In this document: piece after piece, positions 35,581 to 44,849 of the stretch
Layout: each line of letters starts with the position of its first letter
How positions within the stretch are numbered: the first letter of the stretch is position 1
DNA from: Actinomadura sp. 7K507
Lineage (GTDB): Bacteria; Actinomycetota; Actinomycetes; Streptosporangiales; Streptosporangiaceae
Assembly: GCF_004348425.1 (NCBI RefSeq)
Contig: NZ_SMKK01000026.1
Location: 1 to 51,576 of the forward strand
Direction: 5' to 3'
DNA: 51,576 nucleotides
The notes under the pieces: model-generated
The model's input: the letters and a program-made list of their open reading frames with translations, nothing else
What the model was told of the DNA's origin: nothing
The model's database searches: none
Program-made: the position numbers and the translations under genes

Positions 35581-36330
35581 GTGCGGGTCACTGTGATCGG
35601 CTGCTCCGGCAGTTTCCCGGGGCCGGACAGCCCCGCGTCCAGCTACCTGATCGAGGCGGACGGGTTCGCGCTGGTGCTCGATCTCGGCAACGGGGCGCTC
35701 GGGTCGCTGCAGCGTTTCCGCTCGCTGTACGAGATCGACGCCGTCTGCATCTCGCACCTGCATGCCGACCACTGCCTTGACCTGTGCGGGTACTGGGTGG
35801 CGCGCACCTACCGGCCCGGCGGCCCGCCGCCGCCGATCCCGGTGCACGGCCCCTCCGACACGGCGGAGCGGATGGCGCGGGCGTACGACCTCGAACCCGA
35901 CCCGGGAATGACCGGGACGTTCGACTTCCACACCCTGCGCCGGGGCCCCTACGAGATCGGGCCGTTCCGCGTGACGACCGCGCTGATGCCGCATCCGGTC
36001 GAGGCGTACGCCTTCCGCGTCGAGCACGGCGGCAAGGCCGTCGCCTACTCGGGCGACACCGGCGCGTCCGACGAGCTGGTCGAGCTGGCGGCGGGCGCCG
36101 ACCTGTTCCTGTGCGAGGCGTCCTTCCTGGACGGCCCCGGCCTGCCGTCCGAACTGCACCTGACCGCCCGCGAGGCCGGTGAGCACGCCGCCCGCGCCGA
36201 GGTCGGGCGGCTCGTCCTCACCCACCTGGTGCCGTGGAACGACGCCGACCTCTCGCTGAAGGAGGCCAAGGCGACCCCCTACACCGGCGCCATCGACCTG
36301 GCCCGCGTGGGCGCCCAGTACACCCTCTGA
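35581..36330 (+). CDS. Metallo-beta-lactamase-fold hydrolase (Rv1339-like)
   Basis: 249 residues. HLHADH (59-64) is the dinuclear zinc motif, with further ligands in MPHPVEAY and YSGDTGAS and the final His in LTHLVPW. The homologue Rv1339 of M. tuberculosis is reported as an atypical class II cAMP phosphodiesterase, so cyclic-nucleotide hydrolysis is the likely role. AAGGAGG is 8 nt before GTG 35581 but only 2 nt before TTG 35575, which fixes GTG as the start. The following sequence is transposase-derived. Confidence 0.9.
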   Translation: MRVTVIGCSGSFPGPDSPASSYLIEADGFALVLDLGNGALGSLQRFRSLYEIDAVCISHLHADHCLDLCGYWVARTYRPGGPPPPIPVHGPSDTAERMARAYDLEPDPGMTGTFDFHTLRRGPYEIGPFRVTTALMPHPVEAYAFRVEHGGKAVAYSGDTGASDELVELAAGADLFLCEASFLDGPGLPSELHLTAREAGEHAARAEVGRLVLTHLVPWNDADLSLKEAKATPYTGAIDLARVGAQYTL

Positions 36331-36336
36331 GTGCCA

Positions 36337-36775
36337 CTTAGCTTGTTCTTTATCGAAACGCCGCAGTAACGCCCGCCAGAGCCGGTCGACGTGCTGCGGG
36401 CAGGCGCCGGTGCGTGAGGACCACAGCCAGACCGGCTTGGGGTCGCCGGTGCCGGGGATCCGCTCGACGTGGAGGATCAGGGTGTCCTCGACGATCGGGA
36501 GCCGGCCATCGTGTTCCAGCCAGACCGCGCGGTGGGTGAGGCGTGGGTGCAGTCGGCCCCACGAGGAGGCCGTCGCGGTGCCGTAGCGGGTGGTCTGGGT
36601 GGTCGTGAGTGCTGCTGGTTGCGGCCAGGTGGCCGGGTTGCTCAGCGTGAACTCGCCGCCGTGCCTGGGCTGGACGGCCGTCCTTGAGGTCCGGCCGGGC
36701 TCCAGCGCGGCGACGAACGAGTACGGCCAGCCGGGGACGAACTGCGCTGCGTTCTTGGGTGGGTGTCGTGTGGAT
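36337..36775 (-). pseudogene. Truncated, internally deleted DDE-type transposase remnant
   Basis: The minus strand reads KNAAQFVPGWPYSFVAALEP then, after a jump near 36672, RHGGEFTLSNPATWPQ, TTRYGTATASSWGRLHPRL, IVEDTLILHVERIPG, DPKPVWLWSSRTGACP and VDRLWRALLRRFD. These are recognisable N-terminal and central pieces of a common actinobacterial putative transposase (NF041680-like), in the right order but missing about 100 residues between. It breaks off at RRFD, where the family continues EHTFRLFKQ. No start, no stop. It ends about 20 bp after the metallo-hydrolase stop. Confidence 0.75.
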
Positions 36776-36819
36776 GCGTGATGGGCAGGTTGTCGATTGC
36801 GTGTTCGACTGCGATTGCG

Positions 36820-36825
36820 TAATGT
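36820..36825 (+). promoter_or_regulatory. Leaderless-type -10 box for the tnpB-like gene
   Basis: TAATGT ends 7 nt before GTG 36833. Confidence 0.45.
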
Positions 36826-36832
36826 GTCCGCC

Positions 36833-39169
36833 GTGTTGCAGTCCGAAGTCGGTCGTGAGGGTGGTGCCGGACCCGTCACTGTCCCCTCCATCGTCGGCTC
36901 CTCCGTCAGCCGGTACGGCATGGACGAGGTGGGCGGGACGGCCTGCGGGGCCGCGTCCGACGCCGTGGCCGGTGCCGCGGGCGGGCTGGTGGACGGGGCC
37001 ACGGTCACCGACCCGGCCTCCGGGCGGCGATTCCGGGGTAAGAACAAGGCTCCGGCGTGGCGGCGTCCGGCCGATGGGCCGGTGACGGTGGTGCGGTTGC
37101 GGCTGACGCCGGACCCGGCGGCGCGGCATCGGCTGGAGCACCTGTTCGGTGCGGCGTGGAGCTTGAAGCGGGCGTTGCGGCGCGATGCCCGGTCGCGCGC
37201 GTTGGCCTTTCGGGCCGGGCACCGTCGCCGCCGCACCCCGGCGGAGACCAAGCGGTTGCGGGTGCGGCTGGGGTTGTCGCGGGACGCATTGGAGCGTGCC
37301 GCCTACCGGCATCTGGACGCCTCGGGGCATCTGAGGCATCACCTCTCCAAGGCCGTGGCCATGCACATCGCCGACGAGGTGTGGACCGGGCTGGAACGGC
37401 ACCTGTTCGCCGACGCGTCGGGCTGCCGCCAGGGGGTTCCGGGCGCGGGGGCGTGGTGGGAGTTCACCCGGATCCCCGGACGGGCCCGTTCGCACACAAT
37501 GCCTCGCAAGTGGGAGACGTTCCGGTTGCACGGCACCCTGGCCGGGCACCTGGCCGCACATCGGGCGCCCGGCCTGCCCGAGGGCACCACTCCCGAGGAG
37601 GCGGCGGCATTGCCGCCCGGGGCGAGTGTGCTGACCCAGCCCCGTACGGTGCCGGTGCCATCAGCGCCCCGCAACTGGGGGACCAAGGGGTTGTGGTGGG
37701 AGCATGAGGGGCCGTTGACGCTGGTGTATGCGGGTGGCCCGGATGGGTGCCGGGGTGATCTGGTGGTGCCGGTGCGGCTGCCGCAGGGTGCGGGTCAGTG
37801 GCCGCATCTGCTGCACACGCTGGCTGATCCGGAGGCGTTCCACAAGGTCGACCTGGTGCGCCGCCAGGATCCGGCCGAGCCGGGCGGGTGGCGCTACGAA
37901 GCCCACCTGATGGTCTTGCGGCCTGCGTATGTTCCCGCGTCGACGGTGGTGCGGCGGGTCCAGGTCCCCACAGGCCGCCGGGGCGGGGTGGACGGCAACG
38001 TCTCCAACCTCGCCGTGGTCTCGGCCCCCGCCGAGCCGGGCCCCGCTGGAGGGGCTGCCGTCGAGGCGTCGCCCCACACGGCGGTGACGTCCCCGGGGCT
38101 GGTCTCTTCGGGGGTGGTTTCGTCGAAGGTGACCCTGCCGCCCGACGAGCGGGACCGCATCGCCCGGCGGGAGCGTAAACGGCGCCGCCGGCAGCGGGCG
38201 CTGGAACGTTCGCGCCGCGCGTCCAACACCACCCAATACGAGCCTGGCAGGCGCCAGCGCAAACGCCAACGCCGCCGGCAGGCGGCCGGGCTGCCACCCA
38301 AACAGGTGCCGGTGCCCGGTGGGCCGCGCATCGCCCGCGCCGACGGCAGACCCCGCCGCGCCTACCGCCGCGACACCCTGTCGGGCAGCTACCGGCGGCT
38401 GCGCGCCCGGGACGCGGCCGCCGCGCAGCGCATCGCCCAATCCCGCAAAACCCGGGCCCGGCAGACCGCCGGGCAGATCGTGGCCGTGCACGGCCCGAAC
38501 CTGGTGATCGAAGACTGCCGCATCAGCGGCTGGTTCCGGCTGTGGGGACGGGCCTGCGCCCGGTTCACCCCCGGCATGCTCATCACCGCCCTGGACCACG
38601 AATGCCGCGCCAGCGGCGGGCGGCTGCTGCGGGCGGCCACCCGCGCCACCGCCCTGTCCCAGCACTGCCCCTGCGGACGCCGCGTCCCCAAACACCTGAG
38701 CGTCCGCACCCACCACTGCCGCATCGAGGACGGCGGCTGCGGGCTCACCGGCGACCGCGACCTGGTCGCCGCCGCCCTCGCCGCCTTCGTCCACCTGCAA
38801 GATCCTTGTGACCCCTCCACCGCACGGGTGGACTACGAAAGCTCCCGCCGCGTGCTGTGCGCGGGCGGGCCAGGGCTACCTGGAGCCCTGTCCGAGTCAA
38901 CCGCACCCATCCCCACACCCGGCACCAGCACCCGAGCTGGCGCCGGGACGGGGAACGCGGCAGCCACCCCCACCGAACGCCGCCGCGAACCGCGGCGGCG
39001 GAACCGGCGGGTGGCCTCTGCTCGGCGAACCCGGACCAGTACGGCGCCGACCCCGGATGAACCACCTCCACCCACCATGGGCCAGGGAGCGGTCACGCCG
39101 GACAGGCACCGGAAACGAACCCGGCTGTTCAACAAACCCCCACCACGGGACTTGTTCAACAGGCCTTAG
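36833..39169 (+). CDS. Large TnpB-like RuvC nuclease of an IS605-type element
   Basis: About 778 residues, twice the size of typical TnpB. RuvC-like triad is intact: Asp387 in [14 protein letters not shown], Glu560 in [11 protein letters not shown], and Asp in [14 protein letters not shown] (641/643). A zinc ribbon lies just before the last motif ([10 protein letters not shown], then HHC and GGCG). The N-terminal half contains the helical region ([20 protein letters not shown]) and an insertion with [11 protein letters not shown] very basic linker ([18 protein letters not shown]) and a 130-residue Arg/Pro/Thr tail are unusual. The start is uncertain; GTG 36833 is 7 nt after a -10 box, ATG 36920 is another choice. 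RNA-guided nuclease activity is inferred from the TnpB family. Confidence 0.8.
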   Translation: MLQSEVGREGGAGPVTVPSIVGSSVSRYGMDEVGGTACGAASDAVAGAAGGLVDGATVTDPASGRRFRGKNKAPAWRRPADGPVTVVRLRLTPDPAARHRLEHLFGAAWSLKRALRRDARSRALAFRAGHRRRRTPAETKRLRVRLGLSRDALERAAYRHLDASGHLRHHLSKAVAMHIADEVWTGLERHLFADASGCRQGVPGAGAWWEFTRIPGRARSHTMPRKWETFRLHGTLAGHLAAHRAPGLPEGTTPEEAAALPPGASVLTQPRTVPVPSAPRNWGTKGLWWEHEGPLTLVYAGGPDGCRGDLVVPVRLPQGAGQWPHLLHTLADPEAFHKVDLVRRQDPAEPGGWRYEAHLMVLRPAYVPASTVVRRVQVPTGRRGGVDGNVSNLAVVSAPAEPGPAGGAAVEASPHTAVTSPGLVSSGVVSSKVTLPPDERDRIARRERKRRRRQRALERSRRASNTTQYEPGRRQRKRQRRRQAAGLPPKQVPVPGGPRIARADGRPRRAYRRDTLSGSYRRLRARDAAAAQRIAQSRKTRARQTAGQIVAVHGPNLVIEDCRISGWFRLWGRACARFTPGMLITALDHECRASGGRLLRAATRATALSQHCPCGRRVPKHLSVRTHHCRIEDGGCGLTGDRDLVAAALAAFVHLQDPCDPSTARVDYESSRRVLCAGGPGLPGALSESTAPIPTPGTSTRAGAGTGNAAATPTERRREPRRRNRRVASARRTRTSTAPTPDEPPPPTMGQGAVTPDRHRKRTRLFNKPPPRDLFNRP

Positions 39170-39179
39170 GGTGGAGCGC

Positions 39180-39914
39180 ATGCCTCGCCCCGATGACCGC
39201 GCGTCCGACCAGCTCCGTCCCGTCCGCATCCAGCGCGGGTGGCTCGACCATGCCGAGGGGTCGGTGCTGGTCGAGTTCGGCGCGACGCGGGTGCTGTGCG
39301 CGGCGTCCGTGCAGGACTCGGTGCCCCGGTGGCGGCGCGACAGCGGCCTCGGCTGGGTCACCGCCGAGTACGCGATGCTGCCCCGCGCGACCAACACCCG
39401 CAACGACCGCGAGTCCGTCAAGGGGCGGATCGGCGGGCGCACCCACGAGATCTCCCGGCTGATCGGCCGTTCCGTCCGGGCCTGCCTCGACTTCAAGGCG
39501 CTCGGCGACAACACCGTCCAGCTCGACTGCGACGTCCTCCAGGCAGACGGCGGCACCCGCACCGCCGCGATCACCGGCGCGTACGTGGCGCTGGCCGACG
39601 CGGTGAGCTGGATGCGCGAGCGCAAGCTCCTCAAGGGCGACCCGCTGATCACCTCGGTCTCGGCGATCAGCGTCGGCGTCGTGGACGGCGAGCCCCGCCT
39701 CGACCTGGGCTACGAGGAGGACTCCGCCGCCGGGACCGACATGAACGTGGTCTGCACGGGCGACGGCCGGTTCGTCGAGGTGCAGGGCACCGCCGAGGGC
39801 ACCCCGTTCGACCGCGCCGAGCTGGACGCGCTGCTCGACCTCGCGGCGGGCGGCTGCGCCGAGCTGACCCGCCTCCAGGCGCAGGCCCTCAGCACGGGGG
39901 CCCCGGCCCGATGA
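39180..39914 (+). CDS. rph: Ribonuclease PH
   Basis: 244 residues. [40 protein letters not shown] and [13 protein letters not shown] are RNase PH hallmarks; Asp residues in [19 protein letters not shown] bind the metal. It trims tRNA 3' ends phosphorolytically. The ATG at 39180 follows GGTGGAG; longer frames through the transposon are shadows. The TGA overlaps the rdgB ATG (ATGA). Confidence 0.96.
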   Translation: MPRPDDRASDQLRPVRIQRGWLDHAEGSVLVEFGATRVLCAASVQDSVPRWRRDSGLGWVTAEYAMLPRATNTRNDRESVKGRIGGRTHEISRLIGRSVRACLDFKALGDNTVQLDCDVLQADGGTRTAAITGAYVALADAVSWMRERKLLKGDPLITSVSAISVGVVDGEPRLDLGYEEDSAAGTDMNVVCTGDGRFVEVQGTAEGTPFDRAELDALLDLAAGGCAELTRLQAQALSTGAPAR

Positions 39915-40513
39915 CCCGGATCGTGCTCGCGACCCGCAACGCGGGCAAGATCGCGGAACTGCACCGCATCCTCGGCGGCCTTGACGTCGCCGGCCTGGAC
40001 GAGTTCCCCGGCGCGCCCGACGTGCCCGAGACCGAGCTGACGTTCGAGGGCAACGCCCTGCTGAAGGCACGCGCGATCGCCGCGTCCACCGGCCTGCCCG
40101 CCGTCGCCGACGACTCCGGCCTGTGCGTGGACGCGCTGAACGGCATGCCCGGCGTCCTGTCGGCCCGCTGGTCGGGACGGTTCGGCGCCGGCGACCGCGA
40201 CGCCGCCAACCTCAAGCTGGTCCTCGACCAGATCGCCGACGTCGCCGACGGGCAGCGCGGCGCGGCGTTCGTATGTGCGGCCGTCCTCGTCGTCCCGAAC
40301 GGCACCGAGCACGGCGTCGAGGGGGAGATGCGCGGCGCCCTCGTCCGCGAGCCGCGCGGCTCCGGCGGCTTCGGCTACGACCCGATCTTCGTCCCCGACG
40401 GCGAAACCCGCACCACCGCGGAGATGACCCCGCAGGAGAAGGACGCCATAAGCCACCGCGGCAAGGCCTTCCGCGCCCTGGCGGACCTCCTCCCCAACGC
40501 GCTTCTCCCTTAG
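39911..40513 (+). CDS. rdgB: dITP/XTP pyrophosphatase
   Basis: 200 residues. [52 protein letters not shown] and [11 protein letters not shown] are the HAM1/RdgB motifs. It removes non-canonical purine NTPs. Coupled to rph by a 4-bp overlap. Confidence 0.97.
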   Translation: MTRIVLATRNAGKIAELHRILGGLDVAGLDEFPGAPDVPETELTFEGNALLKARAIAASTGLPAVADDSGLCVDALNGMPGVLSARWSGRFGAGDRDAANLKLVLDQIADVADGQRGAAFVCAAVLVVPNGTEHGVEGEMRGALVREPRGSGGFGYDPIFVPDGETRTTAEMTPQEKDAISHRGKAFRALADLLPNALLP

Positions 40514-40517
40514 CCCC

Positions 40518-41453
40518 TTAGCCGCGGGCACTCCCGCAGGCCCACAAGCGGACGAACGTGCCGTCCCAGCCTGCTCGTAGTTCCATCAGGTCGACCAAGA
40601 GGCGGACGGTCCACAGGCCGAAGCCGCGCTGGAGGGCCGTGTCCGGTGGGATGAACCCCGTCAGGGAGCTGGGGCCGGGGCGCCAGAAGCCGTTGTCGCC
40701 GATCTCGCAGGCGAGGTCGGTGCCGTCCTGCCACACCCAGAGGCCGATCGGCGGTGTGCCGTGCTGCAGCGCGTTGGCCGCGACCTCGTTCGCGGCTGTG
40801 ACCAGGTTGCGCGCCGCCGGCTGGGTGAGGCCGTGGCGGCAGGCGCGCTCGCCGACGAACGACCGCAGCGCGGACAGGTCGTCGTTCTCGATGGGGAGGT
40901 ACTCGGCGGTGCGGGGACGGTCGAAGCGCAGCCCGCGGTCGCAGCCGGACCCGAACGTCTCCGGGTCGACGTACTCCTCGTTCGGGCCGTCGTGGTCCGG
41001 GGCGAGCAGCCGGGGATGGGTCCGCCTCGCCTCCGCGACGATGCGGTGCGGCAGCGTGCCGGTGTCGTAGGGGCACAGCGCACGCGCCCCCGAACCCTCG
41101 AACACCACGTTGATGAGGGACTCGTAGCGGATCCACTCCAGCGTCTGCCGCTCGTCCCAGCCGTCCCAGACGGGCTCGGCCAGCGCGCACACGCTGCGCG
41201 GCGCGCTCTCCTTCACGACGTTCTGGTAGTCGCGCAGGGTGTGGACGGGGTGCTGGTAGAACTCCGCCGAGCCGAAGTACAGGATCGGCGCGTCGCGCGG
41301 GGGGAGCACGTCGCGCAGCGCGGTCAGGTTGGGTTCGCGGACGACGGCGATGACGGCCTGGTCCCGTTCCAGCCCGGACCGGAGGTACGGCACGGTGACC
41401 GACAGGAAGTCGTCGATGTCGCGGTACAGGAACGCCTGGTGCTCCATGGACAT
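40518..41453 (-). CDS. MEDS-HATPase (RsbA-like) protein, second cluster
   Basis: 311 residues. MEDS part about 5-185 (HQAFLYRDIDDFLSVTVPYL, CALAEPVWDGWDE, LINVVFEG, CPYDTGTLP). HATPase_c_2 part about 200-311 with intact N box NEVAANALQHG, G1 GDNGFW and G2 GFGLWTVRLL, so it should bind ATP. The CxxC seen in its two relatives is reduced to one Cys (FGSGCDRG). It is the last gene of the leftward trio; its ATG shares the base at 41453 with the upstream gene's end. Convergent with rdgB, 4 bp apart. Confidence 0.85.
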   Translation of the reverse strand: MSMEHQAFLYRDIDDFLSVTVPYLRSGLERDQAVIAVVREPNLTALRDVLPPRDAPILYFGSAEFYQHPVHTLRDYQNVVKESAPRSVCALAEPVWDGWDERQTLEWIRYESLINVVFEGSGARALCPYDTGTLPHRIVAEARRTHPRLLAPDHDGPNEEYVDPETFGSGCDRGLRFDRPRTAEYLPIENDDLSALRSFVGERACRHGLTQPAARNLVTAANEVAANALQHGTPPIGLWVWQDGTDLACEIGDNGFWRPGPSSLTGFIPPDTALQRGFGLWTVRLLVDLMELRAGWDGTFVRLWACGSARG

Positions 41454-42379
41454 CAGCTCGTGCCCTCCGTGTCCGGGCGCCCCGGTTCGCCGCCGCGGGC
41501 GAGGCCCGGCAGCCGGTGCCAGCCGACCATCTCGATGACGCTCTCCACGTCGGGCGCCAGATGGTCGAGGACCAGCGGCTCGCCGGCGGGCAGCCCGGTC
41601 GCGTGCCGGGCCAGCAGGTTCAGGCCGCCGAGGTCGATGAAGGCGAGCCGGGACAGGTCGAGGTGGATGCCGCGCCGCTCGGTGCTCACCTGCGCGAGCT
41701 GCTCGGCGAACACGGTGTGCCGGGCGGCGTCCAGCTCGCCCTCGACCCGCAGGCCGTCGGGTTCGAATGTGCGCACTATCTTCAGGATCCCGTCATCGAA
41801 TTCGGGGTTCACTTCCACGAGGACCTCGTGTGTGTCGCGGAGGGCGATGAGCTCGTCATGCGGGCACGCGTGCCGGTCGATCTGGCAGATCGCCATCGCC
41901 ATCGTGCTCGGCGAGACCGCGTCGCCCACCCGGTGCTCGCAGCCGAGCATCCGGCCGAGGTCGGGCGGGTTCGGCGCGTTCATCAGCCAGCTGTAGTCGG
42001 TGGTGAGGCGCACGGCGCGGAAGCCCTGCGTGAACGCGCCGTCCACCTCGCGGCCGATCGTGTCCAGCATCATGGCGGGCTCGAACTCGCCCCGCCGGTT
42101 GAGGCAGGCGTCCTGCCGGGAGATCACCCGCAGCTGGCCCGCCCTGCCGTAGGCGTCCAGGTCGATCCGGTGCCGTGGGCCGAGGCCGGGAAGCCGGTCG
42201 GCCGGCGCGTCGGTGACGTACACGACCTTCTCGTTGGTGCGCAGGCCCTCCTTGACGAACGGGCCGATGACCCGGTCGCGCTCCTCGAAGCCGCTGTAGG
42301 CCAGCCAGCCGTGGTCTCCCGGCCGGACTGCGCTGACAGGACGTTTGGCGAACCAGGGGGTCTCCCGCTCGCTGATCAT
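41453..42379 (-). CDS. MEDS-STAS protein 3
   Basis: 308 residues. MEDS about 18-210 (RPGDHGWLAYSGFEERDRVI, GFRAVRLTTDYSWLM, AICQIDRHACP). STAS about 215-300 with GIHLDLSRLAFIDLGGLNLL: the phosphosite position is Asp249-Leu-Gly-Gly252, so no Ser/Thr acceptor. The lone RRWPGTE motif of the other two MEDS-STAS proteins is replaced by MNAPNPPDLG, so it is the most diverged. It overlaps the downstream ATPase gene by one base and lies about 80 bp after the upstream ATPase. Confidence 0.83.
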   Translation of the reverse strand: MISERETPWFAKRPVSAVRPGDHGWLAYSGFEERDRVIGPFVKEGLRTNEKVVYVTDAPADRLPGLGPRHRIDLDAYGRAGQLRVISRQDACLNRRGEFEPAMMLDTIGREVDGAFTQGFRAVRLTTDYSWLMNAPNPPDLGRMLGCEHRVGDAVSPSTMAMAICQIDRHACPHDELIALRDTHEVLVEVNPEFDDGILKIVRTFEPDGLRVEGELDAARHTVFAEQLAQVSTERRGIHLDLSRLAFIDLGGLNLLARHATGLPAGEPLVLDHLAPDVESVIEMVGWHRLPGLARGGEPGRPDTEGTS

Positions 42380-42458
42380 GGGGCCTGCCCATCGAGGTCG
42401 GTGATTCGTTCAGCGTACGCCGTCCGGAGGTTTTTGGAAGCCCAACGCATGGAACCGC

Positions 42459-43469
42459 TCACTCTCCGTCCGGGACGACAGGGCCGGCAGGGTCCGGGAG
42501 GTCGAGCCTGAGCCGGACGACGCTGCCGCCGTCTCCCGTCCTGACCTGCACGATCGAGCACAGCAGCCGCACCGCCCACAGCCCGAACCGGCTTCCCGAG
42601 GCGGTGCCCGCGGGACGCGGAGGGATGAGCCCGTATCCGGTGTCCGGCGCCCACCGCCCCTCGTCGGTGACCTCGCAGACGAAGGCCGCGCCGCCCGCGT
42701 CCGTCTCCGTCCACATGCGCAGGATGATGGGCGGCTCGCCGTGCCGCATCGCGTTGGTGACGACCTCGGTGACGGCGACGAGGAGGCGCTTGCGGTCCTC
42801 GGCCGGAAGCGGGGTCTGCCGGGCGTAGTCGGTGACGTAGGCGCGCAGCCAGTACAGGTCCGCCCGCTCGATCTTCAGCGCGTCGGCGCCGGGCGGCGGG
42901 TGGGGCAGCGGCTCGCGGTCGCACTGCTCGCAGTAGGCCCAGGGGTCGATGTACCCCGGGTTGGCCAGGGACCGGCCGCCTCGCACGGTCTCCGGATGGG
43001 TCTTGCGCGCCGCCGCGACGGTGCCCGCCGGGAGCGTGGCCGAGTACGGGCACATGAGGGACGCGCCGGTGCCGCGGAACGCGACGTTGAGGACGGCCTC
43101 GATCCGCTGCCATTCGAGGACCTCCAGCGGGGACCGCGACGTCCACGCCGGTTCCCCGAGGAGCCGCAGCCTGCTTCCCCGCAGGGCCGCGTCGTCGGCC
43201 TGGCTCAGGCAGTCCGCCAGCGTCCGCGCGGGGTGCGAATACCAGGCCGCCGGGTCGGCGAACTCGATGCCGGCGTCGGCGGGGCCGAGGGCGTCCCGCA
43301 GCAGCATCTCCTGCCCGGTCCCGCAGACGGCGAGGACGCGGTCGCCGCTGTCGAGCCCGTCCAGCAGGAAGGGGACGGCGCCGTCGAGGAACTGGTCCGC
43401 GCCGTCGTAGGGCAGCAGGCGGTGCGTGAAGGAGGCGTTCAGAACCGTTCCCGACGAACTCGTGATCAT
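42459..43469 (-). CDS. MEDS-HATPase (RsbA-like) protein, first gene of second cluster
   Basis: 336 residues from ATG 43469 (MITSSSGTV); a start at 43502/43505 would add about 12. MEDS about 15-210 (FTHRLLPYDGADQFLDGAVP, LRLLGEPAWTSRSP, VLNVAFRG, CPYSATLP), a CEQC pair in DPWAYCEQCDREPLP, then HATPase_c_2 about 225-325 with intact TEVVTNAMRHG, VTDEGRW and RFGLWAVRLL. Closest in layout to the first-cluster ATPase (same DP..C..CD..PLP segment), but with a complete ATP site. Confidence 0.84.
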   Translation of the reverse strand: MITSSSGTVLNASFTHRLLPYDGADQFLDGAVPFLLDGLDSGDRVLAVCGTGQEMLLRDALGPADAGIEFADPAAWYSHPARTLADCLSQADDAALRGSRLRLLGEPAWTSRSPLEVLEWQRIEAVLNVAFRGTGASLMCPYSATLPAGTVAAARKTHPETVRGGRSLANPGYIDPWAYCEQCDREPLPHPPPGADALKIERADLYWLRAYVTDYARQTPLPAEDRKRLLVAVTEVVTNAMRHGEPPIILRMWTETDAGGAAFVCEVTDEGRWAPDTGYGLIPPRPAGTASGSRFGLWAVRLLCSIVQVRTGDGGSVVRLRLDLPDPAGPVVPDGE

Positions 43470-43703
43470 GGCGTCACCGACTGTGCCGAAGGCCGGACCC
43501 ATCAAGCCTAGGCCGCCCGCCGCGGCCCCGCCGATACCGTTTTTCAGATAATGCCGCCGATTCGCGTAGCTGATGTCCGCAAATCCATTGCGGCCGTGTC
43601 CCTTATCCGTTCAGGCCGCCTGGCGCCCGCCGCGCCGTACCTCCGGTGCGCGACAGGCCCCGCCGGCGCCGCGTGCCCGCCACGTCGCACCGGGGCAATT
43701 GCG

Positions 43704-43734
43704 TTGCCGGGGCCGCCGGTCAGAACGCTAAGCT
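43704..43734 (+). promoter_or_regulatory. Candidate promoter of tRNA-Leu
   Basis: TTGCCG (43704-43709) and TAAGCT (43729-43734), 19 bp apart, slightly long. It lies 27 bp before the tRNA. The 200 bp to the left, back to the start of the MEDS-HATPase gene, show no gene I can support. Confidence 0.45.
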
Positions 43735-43760
43735 GAACGCGCTCCCGGACGGGAGCACCG

Positions 43761-43845
43761 GCGGGCGTGGCGAAACCAGGCATACGCGGCAGGTTTAGGT
43801 CCTGTTGGTGGAGACACCGTGGGGGTTCGAATCCCCCCGCCCGCA
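43761..43845 (+). tRNA. tRNA-Leu, anticodon TAG
   Basis: Acceptor stem GCGGGCG pairs with CGCCCGC (43838-43844), discriminator A. The D arm follows with GGC...GCGG. Anticodon stem GCAGG/CCTGT encloses TTTAGGT, anticodon TAG. A long variable arm (TGGTGGAGACACCG) marks a class II tRNA, and GGGGG TTCGAAT CCCCC is the T arm. The CCA end is not fully encoded (ACC). Confidence 0.96.
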
Positions 43846-43866
43846 CCCTGCACCTTGGAAAGCGAT

Positions 43867-43893
43867 GAACCGGCCCGCGCCGCGGGCCGGTTC
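43867..43893. terminator. Perfect GC-rich hairpin after tRNA-Leu
   Basis: A 27-nt palindrome from GAACCGGCCCGC to its complement, 21 bp after the tRNA and 30 bp before the end of the convergent bcp gene. It can serve both directions. Confidence 0.7.
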
Positions 43894-43922
43894 AGGGTTC
43901 CGCATGGCGCGTGACGCGGGGG

Positions 43923-44390
43923 CTAGACGCCGAGGTCGCGGCGGAGGCGCTCCACGTGGCCGGTGGCCTTCACGTTGTAGTACGCCTTCTCGATCTTGCC
44001 GTCGGCGTCGATGATGAACGTGGAGCGGATGACGCCCACGACGACCTTGCCGTAGAGCTTCTTCTCCCCGTACGCGCCGTAGGCCTTCAGAACCTCGGTG
44101 TCCGGGTCGGACAGCAGCGGGAAGGTCAGACCCTCCTTCTCCCGGAACTTCGCGAGCTTGGCGGGCTTGTCGGGGGAGACGCCGACGACGGTGACGCCGG
44201 CGGCCTCCAGGTCGCCGAAGGCGCTCTCGAAGTCCACCGACTCCTTGGTGCAGCCGGGCGTCATGGCCGCCGGGTAGAAGTAGAGGATCACGCGCTTCCC
44301 GCGCAGCGAGGCCAGTGACACCGGGGACGCGTCGGCGTCGGGAAGCTCGAAATCGGGGGCGACATCGCCCGGCTGAAGCCGCTCGGACAC
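43923..44390 (-). CDS. bcp: Thioredoxin-dependent thiol peroxidase Bcp/PrxQ, one-Cys type
   Basis: 155 residues from GTG 44390. Peroxiredoxin fold: GDVAPDFELPDAD, LYFYPAAMTPGCTKESVDF, and the C-terminal GVIRSTFIIDADGKIEKAY. The peroxidatic Cys is in TPGCT. The resolving Cys five residues later in many Bcp enzymes is Val, so it needs an external thiol. A TTG at 44423 could extend it by 11 residues. Confidence 0.94.
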   Translation of the reverse strand: MSERLQPGDVAPDFELPDADASPVSLASLRGKRVILYFYPAAMTPGCTKESVDFESAFGDLEAAGVTVVGVSPDKPAKLAKFREKEGLTFPLLSDPDTEVLKAYGAYGEKKLYGKVVVGVIRSTFIIDADGKIEKAYYNVKATGHVERLRRDLGV

Positions 44391-44528
44391 CTGTCCCGCC
44401 TTTCGCTCGGATGATGGCTCCAACCGTACCCGTCCGGGGTGAGGCGGGCGTTCGGGGGGAAGACCTGCCAGACTGTTCGGATCATGCTTCGCTGGTCAAG
44501 GTTTCGCCCCACACGATAAGGACACGGC

Positions 44529-44849
44529 ATGGCTGACAGGCCCAGCGACCCGGAAGGGCTGGAAAGGTACATAGAGCGCAATGTCCAGGAGCTCGCACGT
44601 ACCATCGACGAGGTCGCCGACCGGGTCCATCCGAAGAAGGTCGCGCAGCGGGGCGCCGATCGGCTGAAGGAGGAGGCGGGTCAGGTCGCCAGGACCGTCG
44701 GCGCGCTCGTGCGTCCGTCCTCGGACGACGAGAGCGACGATGTCCCCGGTGCCGGCGGTGTCGACAAACGCCTGGTCCTGGCGGGCGTCGGGGCCGCGGT
44801 CACCGTGACCGCCCTGGTCCTCCTGAACCGTAGGCGCAAGCGCCGCTGA
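44529..44849 (+). CDS. DUF3618 protein
   Basis: 106 residues; AAGGA before the ATG. LERYIERNVQELARTIDEVADRVHPKKVAQRG is the DUF3618 signature, followed by an acidic linker and one C-terminal transmembrane helix (RLVLAGVGAAVTVTALVLL) with a basic end. Function unknown. The divergent bcp gene is the usual neighbour. Confidence 0.9.
   Translation: MADRPSDPEGLERYIERNVQELARTIDEVADRVHPKKVAQRGADRLKEEAGQVARTVGALVRPSSDDESDDVPGAGGVDKRLVLAGVGAAVTVTALVLLNRRRKRR

Larger units (their letters stand above)
36780..39175 (+). mobile_element. TnpB-only IS605-type element (ends not defined)
   Basis: A single large tnpB-like gene and short flanks lie between two genes that are adjacent in the mycobacterial order. 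No tnpA is present, so the copy cannot move by itself. The right side carries TGTTCAACA twice (39125-39133 and 39153-39161), which may mark the right end. Both borders are estimates. Confidence 0.5.
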
